Positions 32,701 through 43,945 of a DNA stretch of 60,237 nt are shown here, in pieces; positions within the stretch are counted from its first letter, which is position 1, and every line of letters begins with the position of its first letter. A model generated the notes under the pieces. The model saw only the letters and a list, made by a program, of their open reading frames with translations, was not told where the DNA came from and ran no database searches. The translations under genes were made by a program, and so were the position numbers. Source of the stretch: Cladosporium sp. IMV 00045 (lineage: Eukaryota > Ascomycota > Dothideomycetes > Cladosporiales > Cladosporiaceae); the NCBI GenBank assembly GCA_001931905.2, contig MSJI02000658.1:1-60237 (forward strand), read 5' to 3'.

Positions 32701-33102
32701 TGTCTCGGTATTAGTGAGGCGAAGATTAGAGTATGCGTTTAAGATAATAGTACAAAGTTATAGCGAGTCCTCTATAAAAAGACGAGACGATAGTCTTATC
32801 TCTTTAATCTTCCGCTTAAACGATCGAATTATAAGAGGCATACTAGTAGCCTCCTTAATATAAACCCGCATCTATTTATATATCTACCGGAGGGCCTACT
32901 AATCCCGTATCTAATCGGTCTACTCGTCGAGATAGATACGTAGGCGTCCTAGGGGTCTATTTTAATGATCTGCCATTACGTAAAGGAGGTATTAAGGGAT
33001 GTTAGGGGCTATTGCTATCAAAAATAATGGAATGTAGTGTGTTTTGATATAAACAAGCCCAAATTTGAATTTTGGCACTATGGTAAAACTCAGGAAATCT
33101 GG

Positions 33103-33133
33103 ACTTTTGGCACTTTTGTAGATATGGCCGACC
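33103..33133 (-). repeat. Right terminal inverted repeat
   Basis: 31 nt beginning ACTTTTGGCAC and ending ATATGGCCGACC, the inverted partner of 25536..25566 with one mismatch. Confidence 0.85.
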
Positions 33134-33170
33134 CTTATTTGGCCTAGAGTCCGTGCATATAGTCGAGAGG

Positions 33171-33485
33171 TCACTCTGTCGGGGCATACCAGCCTTTCAC
33201 AATCATCGCATCGGGAATCCGGTTGAGAAAAATCCATTCGTGTTCGGAGTTTTTCAGTGCCCGGTCCGGGATGTCGATACCACAATTCCATGCAAAGCGT
33301 CTGAGGTTACGGTATTGGACGGTGTACTTTGCCTTGTTTGTATTGATCTCCCAGATAACCACATCGTTATGTCCATCGCCCAAGAGATGAGGCTGACACA
33401 AAACGGCCAAATAACAGTGTGAAGTAGCGGCATTTGTTGGTGTCACGCCCCAAGTCACCATTTCCGTCTGAAGCGCTGGACTCAA
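33171..33485 (-). pseudogene. C-terminal fragment of an unrecognised fungal protein
   Basis: An open frame with no convincing start reads as a plausible protein end: NDVVIWEINTNKAKYTV, then NSEHEWIFLNRIPDAMIV before the stop. It weakly recalls C-termini of lineage-expanded fungal proteins of the DUF7587 kind, but that is from memory and untested. It begins 38 nt from the right end of the element. It may belong to the same decayed gene as the NACHT remnant upstream or be a separate fragment. Confidence 0.3.
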
Positions 33486-33492
33486 ATCCTAT

Positions 33493-34560
33493 TCACGAGA
33501 GGCTCCAGCATTGGAGGAAGCGTTTATAAGTTGGTATTGTCCAAACACCAATACAAGTTACATGTGCAACGGCCTGAGCCCCGTACCGCCTTACCCTCAA
33601 TCTGCTGAGGCCAGGCGGTTTATAAGCCCTCGCAAGATCGGTTAAGTTCGCGCCGATGAGAACGTCATTTTCGAAAGAAGTACAATCCTCAGTAACCAAC
33701 ATTGTCGGTACATCTGCAGGTTCCCCGCAGAATGAGTGGATTCGGCCTGCTTGCCATGCATATCTTGACGTTTTCCATTGTGAAGATGTCCTTCAGGTGG
33801 TTTGACAAACGCAAGATCTCACTTCCAAAGTAGTCGACGTTTGTGTGATCTACGAACATGCAGAGAGGTAGGTCCGGGTAAGGCCCAGTATCGTCAGCCA
33901 GATGGACTTTAGTCGGTTCTCATTTAGTAACTTGATCCTCTCCTTTTTGATAAGCTTCCTGGTATTCAATATTTGATCAGGACGAAGTTTCAATAACTGA
34001 AAGAGGAGCGACCTAGAGAGCTTAGAAAGGCCTTTGGAGCAGAGACGATGCTGTAGAACGAAAGGATTCCGACTTCGCTCCTGTTCATGGGCAACGGACA
34101 TGCCAATGGTATCGAAAAGCACCGAATCAGACTCCGCAGAGATCCAGAATGTACCCTTAGTTCCTGCGATCGCCCATTGGTGGAAGGCTTTGTGTCCAAT
34201 CACCCGTTCGAGATCTTGCCTCTGACTGGAATAATTGATTCTCAATAATTGAAGATAGGTTGCATTGCGGTCCAGTCAATCTGTTTGGTGCCAGGTCTGT
34301 CAAAACTGAGAAATCATCAGCCGTTGTAATATCAATCTCGGGAAGACTGCTGTATCATCTCTAACAAGCATGCCTACTCTGATCTACTCCTCAGTTTCTC
34401 TGACTGTGTCATCTTCGTCGAAAACTCAATTGATGAAGAGTACTCGGACATACTCGCACTGCCTAATGATTTCCTCCATCTCCTGAATGATGAGCCTTTG
34501 TCGTGTCAAAGCTTGCCTGGACGTGTAATCGCTAGAAGTTTCCACGACGAAATATGTTGT
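33493..34560 (-). pseudogene. Decayed NACHT-type NTPase (NLR-like) remnant
   Basis: Fragments in different frames line up in NACHT order on the minus strand. About 34245..33900 gives GHKAFHQWAIAGTKGTFWIS, then SLLFQLLKLRPD. A shift near 33850 leads to MFVDHTNVDYFG, where the Walker B/FIDGLDE segment is expected, followed by ENVKICMASRP. Another shift near 33765 gives IHSFCGEPADVPTMLVTED. The P-loop expected after TFWIS is replaced by unrelated residues, and stops interrupt every frame, so it cannot make a working NTPase. Upstream to about 34560, QALTRQRLIIQEMEEII may be the N-terminal part. CA/TG content is near normal, so decay here is not mainly RIP. Confidence 0.5.
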
Positions 34561-35155
34561 CAGCAGGTACAGATCTACTGCGTTGATTTGGAATGAGACG
34601 CAGCTGATTGTTGGCGCAAGGCAATATATAGCTTCCCGCTAGCTGCCAGACCACCTCTGGTCAAATCAGTGTATACGAGGGATCATGTGCATGCAGGTGT
34701 CGCGGTATTCTCAGCTGACATTGTTCTGACACGCGTTCGTCTCTGTCTGCAGATATGAGACTAGTACTAGAGAGGGTGACTATCTGGGAATCCCGCCTGT
34801 TTTATGTCTCTGATCTTCTGACACCATTCTTTTGCTAGCTTGAGCCATCTTCATAAGAGGTTGACTGAACATGAGGAAGGAAAGAATCGTTGAGCATGAA
34901 GATTTAAGATGTGTCCCAGGCATTTGTAGGCGGCTCTACAGACCCTAAATCCATGAGACAAATAACGCTTCAGCATCCATCTTTTTCATAGCGAAGCGTA
35001 GACCAAATAGACAAGGATTATCTGTGACAGATCCAAATATTTTCCTTTGCTTTTTTACATTCCTTGCAGCAGATAGTCACTTGGAACCAGAGAGTACGCA
35101 GCAATCTACAGATGTCACAGCCAACAACTATCACAACGCCACAATAATCCCTCAT
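34561..35155. other. Intergenic, downstream of the unknown 859-aa gene
   Basis: Gene-poor sequence between the NACHT remnant and the 3' end of the next minus-strand gene. I see no open frame, repeat or RNA gene that I can support. Confidence 0.4.
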
Positions 35156-37791
35156 TCACTTTGCCCTCAGACTCGTTACTCCATTAATACTCACAACCGG
35201 CAACGCCACGCCCCTCGCCTCCAGCGCCTCAAACCTCCTCGCCGCAGCTTCCAAATACTCTTTGGTAAGCTTCCTCACTCGCTTGTTTTCCTTCTTGTAC
35301 AAATCAGCCCTCTTCCCTTCAACAGTCCCTGCAATAGTTTCTCCTATAACCCTGGCCCCACAGACACCCTCGGGACATATCTCGACTCCGTACCCAGGCC
35401 GGAAGGACAATCTGTACAATTCGATGGAGAAGAAATAATAATTCGCGGTCCCTCCGCCTTCTTTCTCTCCCTCCTTCTCGTACCTCACGGCGAATCTGGG
35501 AATCTGGCCAGCAAGCATCTCGGTCCATTGCATGCCCAGTTTGACCAGACATTTGCGCAGTGTCTGCACCAACCAGGTGATATCTTGGCAGGTGAACGTG
35601 AGGCGAGTCTTTTTAGGCAGGAGGCTGGGTTTTGAGAGGGGACCGGTGGGCTGAAGGAGATCCATCGGGGCCGAGAAGGGGAGAATGTTGTTGGCGGAGA
35701 TCAGGGGGTCGAAGGGGAGGGGCCAGGGGTGGGTGGGGTGGAGAGCTGTGGTTGTTATGTTAAAGGTAGGGTTAATGGTGAGTATGGTGGCGGTTTGGTT
35801 TGACTTGATTGTGAGGCCGTTGGCGAGGAGTGTTGCTGCTCGGTTTTGATTGGGTGGCAGGGTTATTTTGGTTGTGTTGCTTTCATGTCCGGATGGCTGC
35901 GGTTGGATCTCAAGAATTGTCTTCACGACGTCTCTGGTCATCAATCGAATATCCAGGATAGAGTCGATCTCACCACCAGTTTCAGCCTGCGTTACCCTCT
36001 CCCAGTCGAAAGGCCCAGCAGCACTTCGACAGAGTTCCACCTCCGTCCGCAAACACTCGCGTAAGGGCAGCCACCTAGCATCTCCCAAGAGTGGACTCCG
36101 CGCCGCGACAGAATATGCAAGCAAAACCTCGACTCTCCGACCGAGAAGGGCGTAGATGTCTCCCATCCAATATGCAGCCGCGCAGTGGCCGACGTCCAAC
36201 TGCCGAGCATCCACTATCGGGCGGTCGAACACAGCGGCAAAGTGCTTCAACGCCTGTTGCCAGTCCCCTTGTAAACTGTGGATGACACCCAAGAGGTGTT
36301 GCATTCTTCTGGTAGCTTGTGCAGAGTAAGCATTGTTGTGTCGGCTTTGAAGTCGATTGATATGCGTTTTTGCTTGGTCCCAGAGGGTTTCGTTCCAGAG
36401 TCGGACGATCAGGTTGATGGTGTCATTGTCGAATTCGTCATAGCCGATGAATTCGAACTCAGGGGGAAGGACGTGAGGGCTGGGTGAAGCTGGAGATTTT
36501 GGCGATTCGCATTTGAGGTCGGATATGTGCAAGGAGCCTTTTGCTTCTTCTTGCCTGCTTTGTCGTGGTGAAGTCTTGCTGCCCCCTTCCCAAATTTTGC
36601 CGCCGGGAGAATCCGGTGGAATGGCGCTGTTAGGTTCTGGATTGACGACGCGATACCTGGACGTTGCTGTTTGTCTAGGTCGGTTCTGAGGTCGGGGCCG
36701 AGAATGGGCAGCTGATTGTTTCTGCTGATCTTGTATGGATTGGCTTGTGATTGTCGAGGCGTGGATTGGATGGTTCGACGAGACTGCGTGATAACGTGAG
36801 GGGTCGAAACTTTTTTTAACAGTCTCGTGCGGCGAGCTGACAGTTGGTAGTGTTGTGGCTACCGTGGTCTCCAACCTGGTGGTACGTGATATTGTTGGTG
36901 AATGTCGTCTGCTGAAACTTCGTGAAAGCTGAGAATTGCGTTCTGTAGCAATTTGATCTTCGGGGGTTCCTTCTTCATCACAGTTCTCTTCAGGACCGGT
37001 GATCAGGGATGACGCAGTGTCGATATCAAGAGACATCGGATCGAAGTATGCGGGAGACATAGCCCAGCTGTCCTTGCGAGCTGATCTTGAACTTGGCTTG
37101 CTATGTCCGGGCGAGGATGTTTGCAAGCTCTGGGTCTTATTATGAGGAAGCTCTCTATGCTGCTCCTTGTCCGAAATGCAAGCCCCTGTATGCTCACTGC
37201 TAAGGCTCATTCTTTGCGACAGACTAGTCGGTCTGGAATTGAACGACCAGGAGCTGGCCGACGTGCTGAACTTGTTGCCGTCATCGCTTTGTGAAGTCAT
37301 GGTCGACGGTGTTCTGGGCATTTGACTGCTTGTGTCTGTACCTAGAGTTTGAACGCTCACATTCGACTCATTCACCGCTTCGAGGGCTTCAGAAAGTTTG
37401 GCAGTAACTTCATCGATTTGATTGAGGAAGTCTGCTATGACTTCTCCCTGTGAGTTCTCGCTTTGCGTGAAAGTTGTGTTCTGCTGATGCGTTGCTCGGT
37501 CCAATTTATTGAGCATCTCCTGGCTTTCCACGACGATCTGAGGCACAACAGTATCTTCAGCCGAGCGAGATGGCTCTTCAAGAGCGTCATCAACTTCTTC
37601 CAGTTTGTTGCGCAAAGTTCTCAGGCTTGTTGCTAGCGGTCTGAAAGTGCTCGCGGGGTTCTGACCTATTTGAATGTTAAGTAATGAATACAACTTGATC
37701 ATGGGACGAAAAACAACTTACATGAACAGTACAGCCTGTGTGCTAAGGCTCTTACAACCTGTAGGTCGAGACTCTGAGTCGATACCGACAT
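35156..37791 (-). CDS. Unrecognised 859-aa protein
   Basis: Exon 1 is 37791..37722 (MSVSTQSLDLQVVRALAHR...), then a GTAAGT...AACATTCAAATAG intron 37666..37721, then exon 2 down to 35156; phases fit to 859 aa. A naive start at 37702 would lie inside that intron. The N-terminal 100 or so residues are helical with heptad-like character (LRTLRNKLEEVDDALEE; FLNQIDEVTAKLSEALEAV). Residues about 120-420 are Ser/Thr/Pro-rich and probably disordered. A helical, possibly TPR-like region follows (AKTHINRLQSRH, MQHLLGVIHSLQGDWQQALKHF), then a C-terminal region with WLVQTLRKCLVKLGMQW and a Lys/Arg/Glu-rich tail. No membrane helix or signal peptide. The N-terminus recalls fungal STAND-associated N-terminal domains, but I cannot assign a family. 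Confidence 0.7.
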
Positions 37792-38451
37792 CTCGTTTCC
37801 AAGCGGAATTTCAAATGATAGCAACCTCTTTCATGTCCATGTTGCATAAGAGATTGCAAGGCAACAGCGAACAGCACTTGTCCTGCGAAGTAAGCCTGTC
37901 ACGAGCAAAAGGGTTCCGAGTGCTCGGCAATTCAGAACACAAGCATGCTTTCGGGTCCTGAGAAGACTACAAGAGCGGCCGCGCAAGCAAGGTCGGCATC
38001 AATCCTGCCGCGAGGCTGACGCGATAATATGAGGTGGCTTGGGTGGACGGACTTTCAGCTCGGGCATGCAATGACATGCTTGCAGCTGCAGGGCAGGGAT
38101 AGTGCCGGTACAAGTGCATATGGAAAGTTGAGGTCAGCTACTGCGGCTGCGATAACGGGTATTGTACTGCGGGTACCCGTACGTACATTGAGAATCGGCT
38201 TATTCCACGTGCGAGCCACGAGGTTTGACAGAAAATGCAATCGATCATGCTTCCATTCTCCCGGCGTAGCACGGCAGAATTTCGATGCAGTAATCGAGAA
38301 GCGTTTCCCCGACAGAGGTGGTAAGAGTATCAGTGCTTCGCCTCGATTTCATCAAAGGTGGTATCTTTCAAAATTCTCAATAATCGCGACGCCCCATCAT
38401 TAAAATCAAGCTCGCGGCCATTGTGACCCGATCCTCATCCCAGCATCTCAT
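37792..38451. other. Intergenic, promoter of the 859-aa gene and UNC93-like 3' side
   Basis: 660 bases, no supported gene. Short open frames on both strands lack coding character. Confidence 0.45.
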
Positions 38452-40209
38452 TCAAACTACATGACGATCGCGGGGCTGACCAAATTCCTGCATCTGATAT
38501 CGCGGAATGACATCCTCGATCGTCTCATCAGAGAACTTCAAGTCTTCCTCGAGTGACACAGTGTCTTTGATCTTCCACAGCATCACCGGTGCAGCGATGA
38601 CCAAGCTGACAGACAGCAAGACCCAGTTCGAGATGAGCAGACTCATGTATTCCACCTTGAGACCATCGAGTCGCCACATGACGGCTGCTCCTGCGGACTG
38701 TATACCCCTGTGTTTGTACTTAGTGATAGTACTCAAAGTATCCCGCGCACAATACATACTTGTAGAAACCAGCGAAATTTGCAAGCTTGCGGCCATTGTT
38801 TGTCATGGCTCCCATGAACCTACAATCGATCAGCGCCTGGTGATGCAATGAAAAGTACGCAGAACAAGACTTACCAGTAGACGCAAGTTTGCCAGGCCGC
38901 ATCGTAGAAACCGTAGAAGAAATACAAGAACATCGGACCAACGTATCCTGAGGACGTCCAGTCCATCTTCGTTTGATCCTCGCTATCTTCGGGTCTGTCC
39001 TCTCGGGTGTAAGTTGTCTGGAACTGGTACCCACCTCCCCATACGGCGAAGGTGAGCAGGAGCAAGACTACCCACGCGATGATTGCTCGTGTGGTTCGAC
39101 GAAGTCCAGCATAGTCTAGCGCGAAGCCGAACACGGTAGCTCCTATGATCTGCGCAATCCAGTAGAGGATGTTGTTGAGGGCCCTTGTCCTAAGGTTGAA
39201 CCTAGCCAGATTCACACCATTATACTGGTAGGTGTAGAACCAGTTGGATGCGAAGAACATGGGGAACAGGCAAAGAATGTAGGGATCAGTGAAGAGCGTC
39301 TCCCAGAGACCAAGTATTTCGGACTTCCATGTTGGATTGCGCTGCAGGATGATGCGGGAGCCGTCCGAGCGCACGACATGCTTGGCGTCAACGAGTGTCC
39401 AAGCTAGGATCGCACCGAGAATTGTTAGAACAAGGAATGCGATGTAGGTGCCATCGTTGACTCTTGCGTCTTTGTTGGCTTTATAGTTCTGGCCAAGCGG
39501 GACCTGGAAGAGATGTTAGCTCAAGTCTACTGCAGTATCTTTGTAGATGTTTCATGATGCGAGACACACAAGACTGCCGATTACTCCACCAAGGTTGAAA
39601 ATCGCCCAAAAGACGAAGATGTATCGACCTTTGGCAGCTTCGGGCGGGTAAGACATCATAATCTGGCCTTGTGCGCTCCAGAGGACTCCAGCACAACATC
39701 CGAGGAGAAAGCCGGCGAAGATGACATAGGCGTCGTTTTCAACATGGTTGTAACAAAGGTAGGCAGATATGTAGATGGAGTAGCCAATGCCGCCAAAGGA
39801 GAGAGCTGTCTTGATGCCGAGCCTGTTCGTGATGCTTCCACTACAGAAGCCGATGATCGCGAAGGTCGAGTAGAGAGCGCTGTTGGAATTGTCGGTCACC
39901 GTTGCGGAGAGTTGACCGCCGCCGCCCAAGCCGTTGACGGCGTTGAACATGCCTCCAAGGTGTCAGCAATCACATGAAATGTTGATTCAATAGAAATAAT
40001 TTTGACATACCTGGACACAGGAAGCAAACAAATGCCACCAGTACGAGTTGGACCTGAGGCGAGGCATAGTACGGCAAGCCGAAGAAACGTCGATATTTCC
40101 AGCCAGTTGGGATGTTGACGTTGACGTTAGAATGATCTGCTCTCGCCGAGTCTGAATCCGAAGGGCGATTGATGGCCATCGTATCGGTGTCTTCGAAGAA
40201 CTTTGTCAT
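38452..40209 (-). CDS. UNC93-like MFS transporter
   Basis: Multi-pass membrane protein of 508 aa in the UNC93/DUF895 branch of the major facilitator superfamily; substrates of the fungal members are not established. Five exons join in phase: 40209..40011, 39952..39570, 39503..38875, 38819..38760, 38707..38452. Helices are visible at VQLVLVAFVCFLCPGMFNAV, YVIFAGFLLGCCAGVLWSAQ, YIFVFWAIFNLGGVIGSLV, YIAFLVLTILGAILAWTLV and AIIAWVVLLLLTFAVWGG, plus others. The start MTKFFEDTD at 40209 is preferred; an in-frame ATG 29 codons upstream (40296) is an alternative. The second intron uses a GTGTGT donor. The 60-nt exon 4 encodes NNGRKLANFAGFYK, a loop region. Confidence 0.88.
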
Positions 40210-41337
40210 GTTGTGCAGAGATGTGTGTGTATAGTTCTGAATTGGACCACAAGGCTCGAAGGCAAAGAATATGATTTTATCGCAGTTGGTGAGCATGTGA
40301 TGGAACGAAGGTGAATGACCTCAGCTCCAGACCAGCAAACCAAGACTCACCGCACCAAGGCATCCATGATGATGGCAGGCATTCAAGACCACCCTGTCAG
40401 TCATGCGACAATATCATGGTGTACCTCATCCACGTGCATGGTATATACAGGTCGCTTAGGTAGACACAAGTCGTTCGGAATGGCTTCTGTCGTCAAGTGG
40501 TTCACTTCACATCAAGTGAGCATGTAGGGCATGATACAGCCCTTGCGTCGGTCTCAAGATACTCACCGGAAGAACTGTGGCTTGGGGAGCCGTGTGTAAC
40601 ACAAGAAGCCAGGCATGTACAGCCGTCGAAGCTGTTCCTTTGACGAAGATAGAATCCCAGAACAATCAGTCCATGTTGACACTTACACGGTATAGTATTG
40701 ATTAGACTTAGTGACACTTTCACCACTTTCTTTTTTTTTTTTTTTGGCGTGACTGAATGCGCATTTCAAGATGGACCACTTTCGTGACAACCCCAACACC
40801 AGTCGAGCAAATATTTGCGAGCGGAGCAAGGCTGTAGACATGGTACGGGCGAGCAAACGTACCACCGACACCTCCAAGTCCGGCCCTGCGTCTTTGTCAG
40901 GGATAGCTGCGCGCTCGACGTTGGCATCCGGTCGTGGCAGATCCCCAGTCGCCCTTCAGTGAGAAACACAGTCAGCGTGCAGAGGCGTCGGTACCTGAAG
41001 CCTTCAGCCGCACAACCATTCGACACCCGGTGGATGGCGGAAAGTGATGGACCTATGGATGATGTGCCGGTGAAAGATCACGCATTGATCAACAAGTCAC
41101 CCGGCTGTCGGAGAAGACATGTATGTAACGGTTGTAAGCATCAAGAAAACAGAGGCGACGGTGGAGTTGGAAGACGTCCAACATCACGTGATTGTTCCCT
41201 CGCCTGTCCACCTCAGGACTTCCAGGCACACATATCATCGTCACCCAAAGCCCGCATCTTCACATGTCATCCAAACGCGCCCTCGCGCGCAAACCGATCG
41301 AGCTCTACCCAACCCAACAAACCATACCAACACCATA
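40210..41337. other. Divergent intergenic region, UNC93-like and eaf6 promoters
   Basis: About 1.13 kb. A T tract of about 16 nt spans roughly 40730..40745. The plus-strand open frame 40815..41351 lacks family resemblance and overlaps the eaf6 start. No RNA gene recognised. Confidence 0.45.
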
Positions 41338-41947
41338 ATGACAGAAAATAAACCCCCCGCCGAAAGCGCCGCCGCCACCTCAACAGCCGACCAACCCGGC
41401 CGCCCCTACTACGAATCCCTGCGCACCACCCTGCGCGGCACGCTCGACAAAAAGCGCAAACTCGACGAACAACTAGCCGCGCTGGAAGACCAGATCTTCA
41501 AACTCGAAGGCGCATATCTGGAAGAAACGAGCAACTCAGGAAACATCGTGCGCGGCTTCGACGGATGGGTCAAAGGCGTGAGCGTCGGCGGGCGCGCGGG
41601 CGATGATAGGAGGAGAGGCAGAGTGAGGGAGGAGGATAGGGTGTTTAGTCGGAGTTCGGTGGGGTGGATGAAGGTATGCTTGTGTCTTTTTGGCTGTGTG
41701 TTGTTGTGATGTGGTTTGGTTTGAAGCTAACGGTTTTGTTACGCAGGCGCAGGAAGGTACGGATTCCAATACGCCGTCGAACGCTGCTACGCCCACGGGA
41801 TCTGTGCCGGCTTCTCTGTCGCGTGCGGAGAGTGCTTCTGGTGCGACGGGCAAGACGGGCGGGAATAAGAAGAAGCGTGCGACGGAGAAGGATGATGATG
41901 ATGAGAAGGCGCCGAAGCGTGGGAAGATTTCGTACGCGAGGGATTGA
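41338..41947 (+). CDS. eaf6: Histone acetyltransferase subunit Eaf6
   Basis: Small coiled-coil subunit of NuA4 and related acetyltransferase complexes. Exons 41338..41673 and 41747..41947 join at WMK|AQEG across a 73-nt intron (GTATGC...ACGCAG) to 178 aa. The N-terminal leucine-zipper-like core (YESLRTTLRGTLDKKRKLDEQ, then ALEDQIFKLEGAYLEE) and SGNIVRGFDGWVKG are diagnostic of Eaf6. The C-terminus is Ser/Thr-rich, then strongly basic (NKKKRATEKDDDDEKAPKRG), probably nuclear-localising. It converges on the ChaC-type gene. Confidence 0.9.
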
Positions 41948-42202
41948 GTGCTGGAGAAGTTTGAATCATTTTGAGAAAAGCGTTCAGAGCATGGTGAACG
42001 GCGTTATGGGATGGGCAAGATACCTCGCATTTTACTTTAGCAGACTATTGTCTGCGCGGAATGGAATTCTATTGGTTTACAACCCTTCTCCTGGTCCAGT
42101 CCATTCGCATCAAATGCATCCATGAGGCTACATCTGCTGCGTTGGCATATTTGCCAACGCTACGGTAATGAACGGGATGAACTTCGATCTCTCTATAAAA
42201 TC

Positions 42203-43283
42203 CTATCCCGCCCTCGCCTCCACCTCCCTACACCTCCTCGCCAAATCAAAAACATGCTCATCACTACTCTCCTCACTCAACCCCCTCAGCGCCTCTTCCA
42301 AACTATACAAGTAATCCCTATTCTCGCCACTCGGCCCACGGCTCTGCACGATCTTCTCCGCCAGAGCCTGCGGGTCCTGCGGGCCCAGAAATTGCGGGTT
42401 GTCGGGTAGGCCGATGTACACGAGGCATTTTATCGGTTGCTGGGATGGGAGCGAGGTGTCGGGAGCGGGCGTGACGGTTTGGTAGGTCGCAGACATGTCT
42501 TGCTGGCCCTGTCCCTGGCCTCCTGCGCTGCTGCTGTCGTGACTTTGACCCTGGTTGAAGGGCGTGTATTGGATGCTGTAGCCGTTGATTTCGCGGATGT
42601 CCAGGTACTCTTTCACTTCGGCCACGTGCTTGGAGGGGATGCGGTAGGCTGCGCCCCAGACCCGAGGAGGGGCGGTGGCGTGCTGTTTGTATTGTTTGTG
42701 TCAGAGGGGTTTCCATCGTTGCTTTCACAGTGGTGTGGCTTGTGTGTTGGTACGAAGTGGCAAACGTACATGATCAGTCAGAGTCTCCCACAGCTGTCGG
42801 TCAATGAGCGTAACGACTCGGCCGGGATCTTCTGGTGTGCCGCGGTGGTCTTGACTAGAATCCCTATCAGCTTTGGGTTCTTGTCGTAACAAACGATCAT
42901 ATGAGCGATACAAACCTCGCCTGGTAATCCGTCACTTCGTTTCAGCAATCTGCTCGCTTCACGAACTCGTGATGATACCATGATGGTCGTTGCGCGGCTT
43001 TCATACCTGCCAGAAGCGACGGACGTAGCCCTCGATGTAACCGGGAATGCGGAGGTCTGGTAAGACTACGTGTTAGTGGAATGTTGTTGCTTTCCAGATA
43101 CCGAATGCCGGGCTAGACATTGGATCGATCGGGCAGAGGAGGATTACCGTAAAGTGGTGGCGGTTTCCAGATGAGCGAGCTGTGTGATGATTGTAAGCAA
43201 AGGGCATTACGAGATTCACGAAAGAAGCATTCTCTTTACCCATAGCCGAATAGCCAGAGGTCCTCGGGTTCTTGATCAGGCAT
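42203..43283 (-). CDS. ChaC-type glutathione-specific gamma-glutamylcyclotransferase
   Basis: Cytosolic enzyme expected to cleave glutathione to 5-oxoproline and Cys-Gly. Six exons fit in phase to 231 aa: 43283..43240, 43179..43148, 43056..43007, 42920..42916, 42854..42770, 42682..42203. The fourth exon is only 5 nt (GCGAG) yet both its borders are canonical, and including it produces FWQASQDHRGTPEDPGRVV, the conserved family sequence. The substrate-binding FGYGSLIWKPPP spans exons 1-2, and EYLDIREINGY carries the expected catalytic glutamate. The C-terminal lid (IGLPDNPQFLGP) is normal. A Gln/Gly/Ser-rich insertion (SSSAGGQGQGQQD) sits mid-domain. Confidence 0.9.
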
Positions 43284-43945
43284 GATGATAAATGATTCTC
43301 GAAATATATAGACAGGGTGTTGGTTCGGGAGTTGAACGTTACTTGATGACTGATGAAGTCGCTGCACTGCGCATTCTTCGGCCCGGATTGTAGCCACCCG
43401 AATGTTGGCGTCTCCAACAGAGCACGACATCTACAGCTATATGCAAGTTCGCGTCAGTCCCTTGGTGCTTATGCTGGTCTTGTTCTATTACATGAAGGAA
43501 TTTCCGCCTAGAGGGACTTGATTTCCTTTTTCGATCGAAAATATAACATTTGTCGTTGCATGTCTCGCGGACTCAAAATTTGTGCGGATCGCATGGTTCG
43601 AGGCACCACAGGATATGATGTTTACACTATGAACCGGGCATCGAAACGTCTTAAAGGAAGGAGCTTGAGAACCTTGAGATTGGGATTGGCAGAGTGGTAT
43701 ATGTCTTTTTTTCGTTCATGGATATCATGTAGTAGGAAGAGAAAGGTCCGAAAGAAAAAGTCCGAAAGAATCGTGACGCCCTGGGTATGCTGCCGCTCTT
43801 AACCCCCACTATGATGATGACTTGTATTATGCCCGCCTGCTCGGAACGCTGATGGAAAGAAAAAGAACGAAATAAACCAAAGGAGTCAAATGCAAACCTC
43901 GCCAAAACCGAGATTCCCAATGACGATCATGAAAAAAGACACACT
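43284..43945. other. Intergenic, ChaC-type promoter
   Basis: 662 bases between two minus-strand genes. Short open frames only, with no supported product. Confidence 0.45.

Larger units (their letters stand above)
25700..32960. other. RIP-mutated block
   Basis: CA and TG dinucleotides are almost absent over more than 7 kb while CG stays common. In 32101..32340 I count one CA and one TG. This is the footprint of repeat-induced point mutation, which converts CpA to TpA in duplicated DNA during the sexual cycle. It differs from CpG methylation decay because CpG survives. No long intact open frame remains on either strand except inside the two 216-bp insertions. Confidence 0.85.
25536..33133. mobile_element. 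7.6-kb element with 31-bp terminal inverted repeats, interior mutated by RIP
   Basis: The ends read GGTCGGCCATACCTACAAAA... on the left and the inverted equivalent on the right, differing at one base in 31. AGTGCCAAAA-like motifs recur just inside both ends (two visible per end), as in subterminal repeats of DNA transposons. No target-site duplication is visible: the bases outside are ACAAAGGAC on the left and CTTATTTGG on the right. About 150 nt at each end retain normal CA/TG content; the interior is almost stripped of them. Transposase type is not recognised. Inverted ends suggest a cut-and-paste transposon or a composite of nested elements; an assembly join inside (N gap) makes the internal length uncertain. 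Confidence 0.65.

Noticed and set aside
25700..32960. AT-rich block as a centromere or isochore of unique sequence
   Set aside because: CpG remains common while CpA/TpG is removed, duplicates occur inside, and the block has inverted terminal repeats; a RIP-mutated element explains it better.
37666..37702. ATG at 37702 as start of the 859-aa gene
   Set aside because: It falls inside a well-formed intron (GTAAGT donor, AACATTCAAATAG acceptor). The upstream ATG 37791 gives a better, in-phase first exon.
43570..43610. GGTTCGAGG sequence considered as a tRNA T-loop
   Set aside because: No matching acceptor stem, anticodon arm or A box could be folded around it. I found no convincing tRNA in the window.
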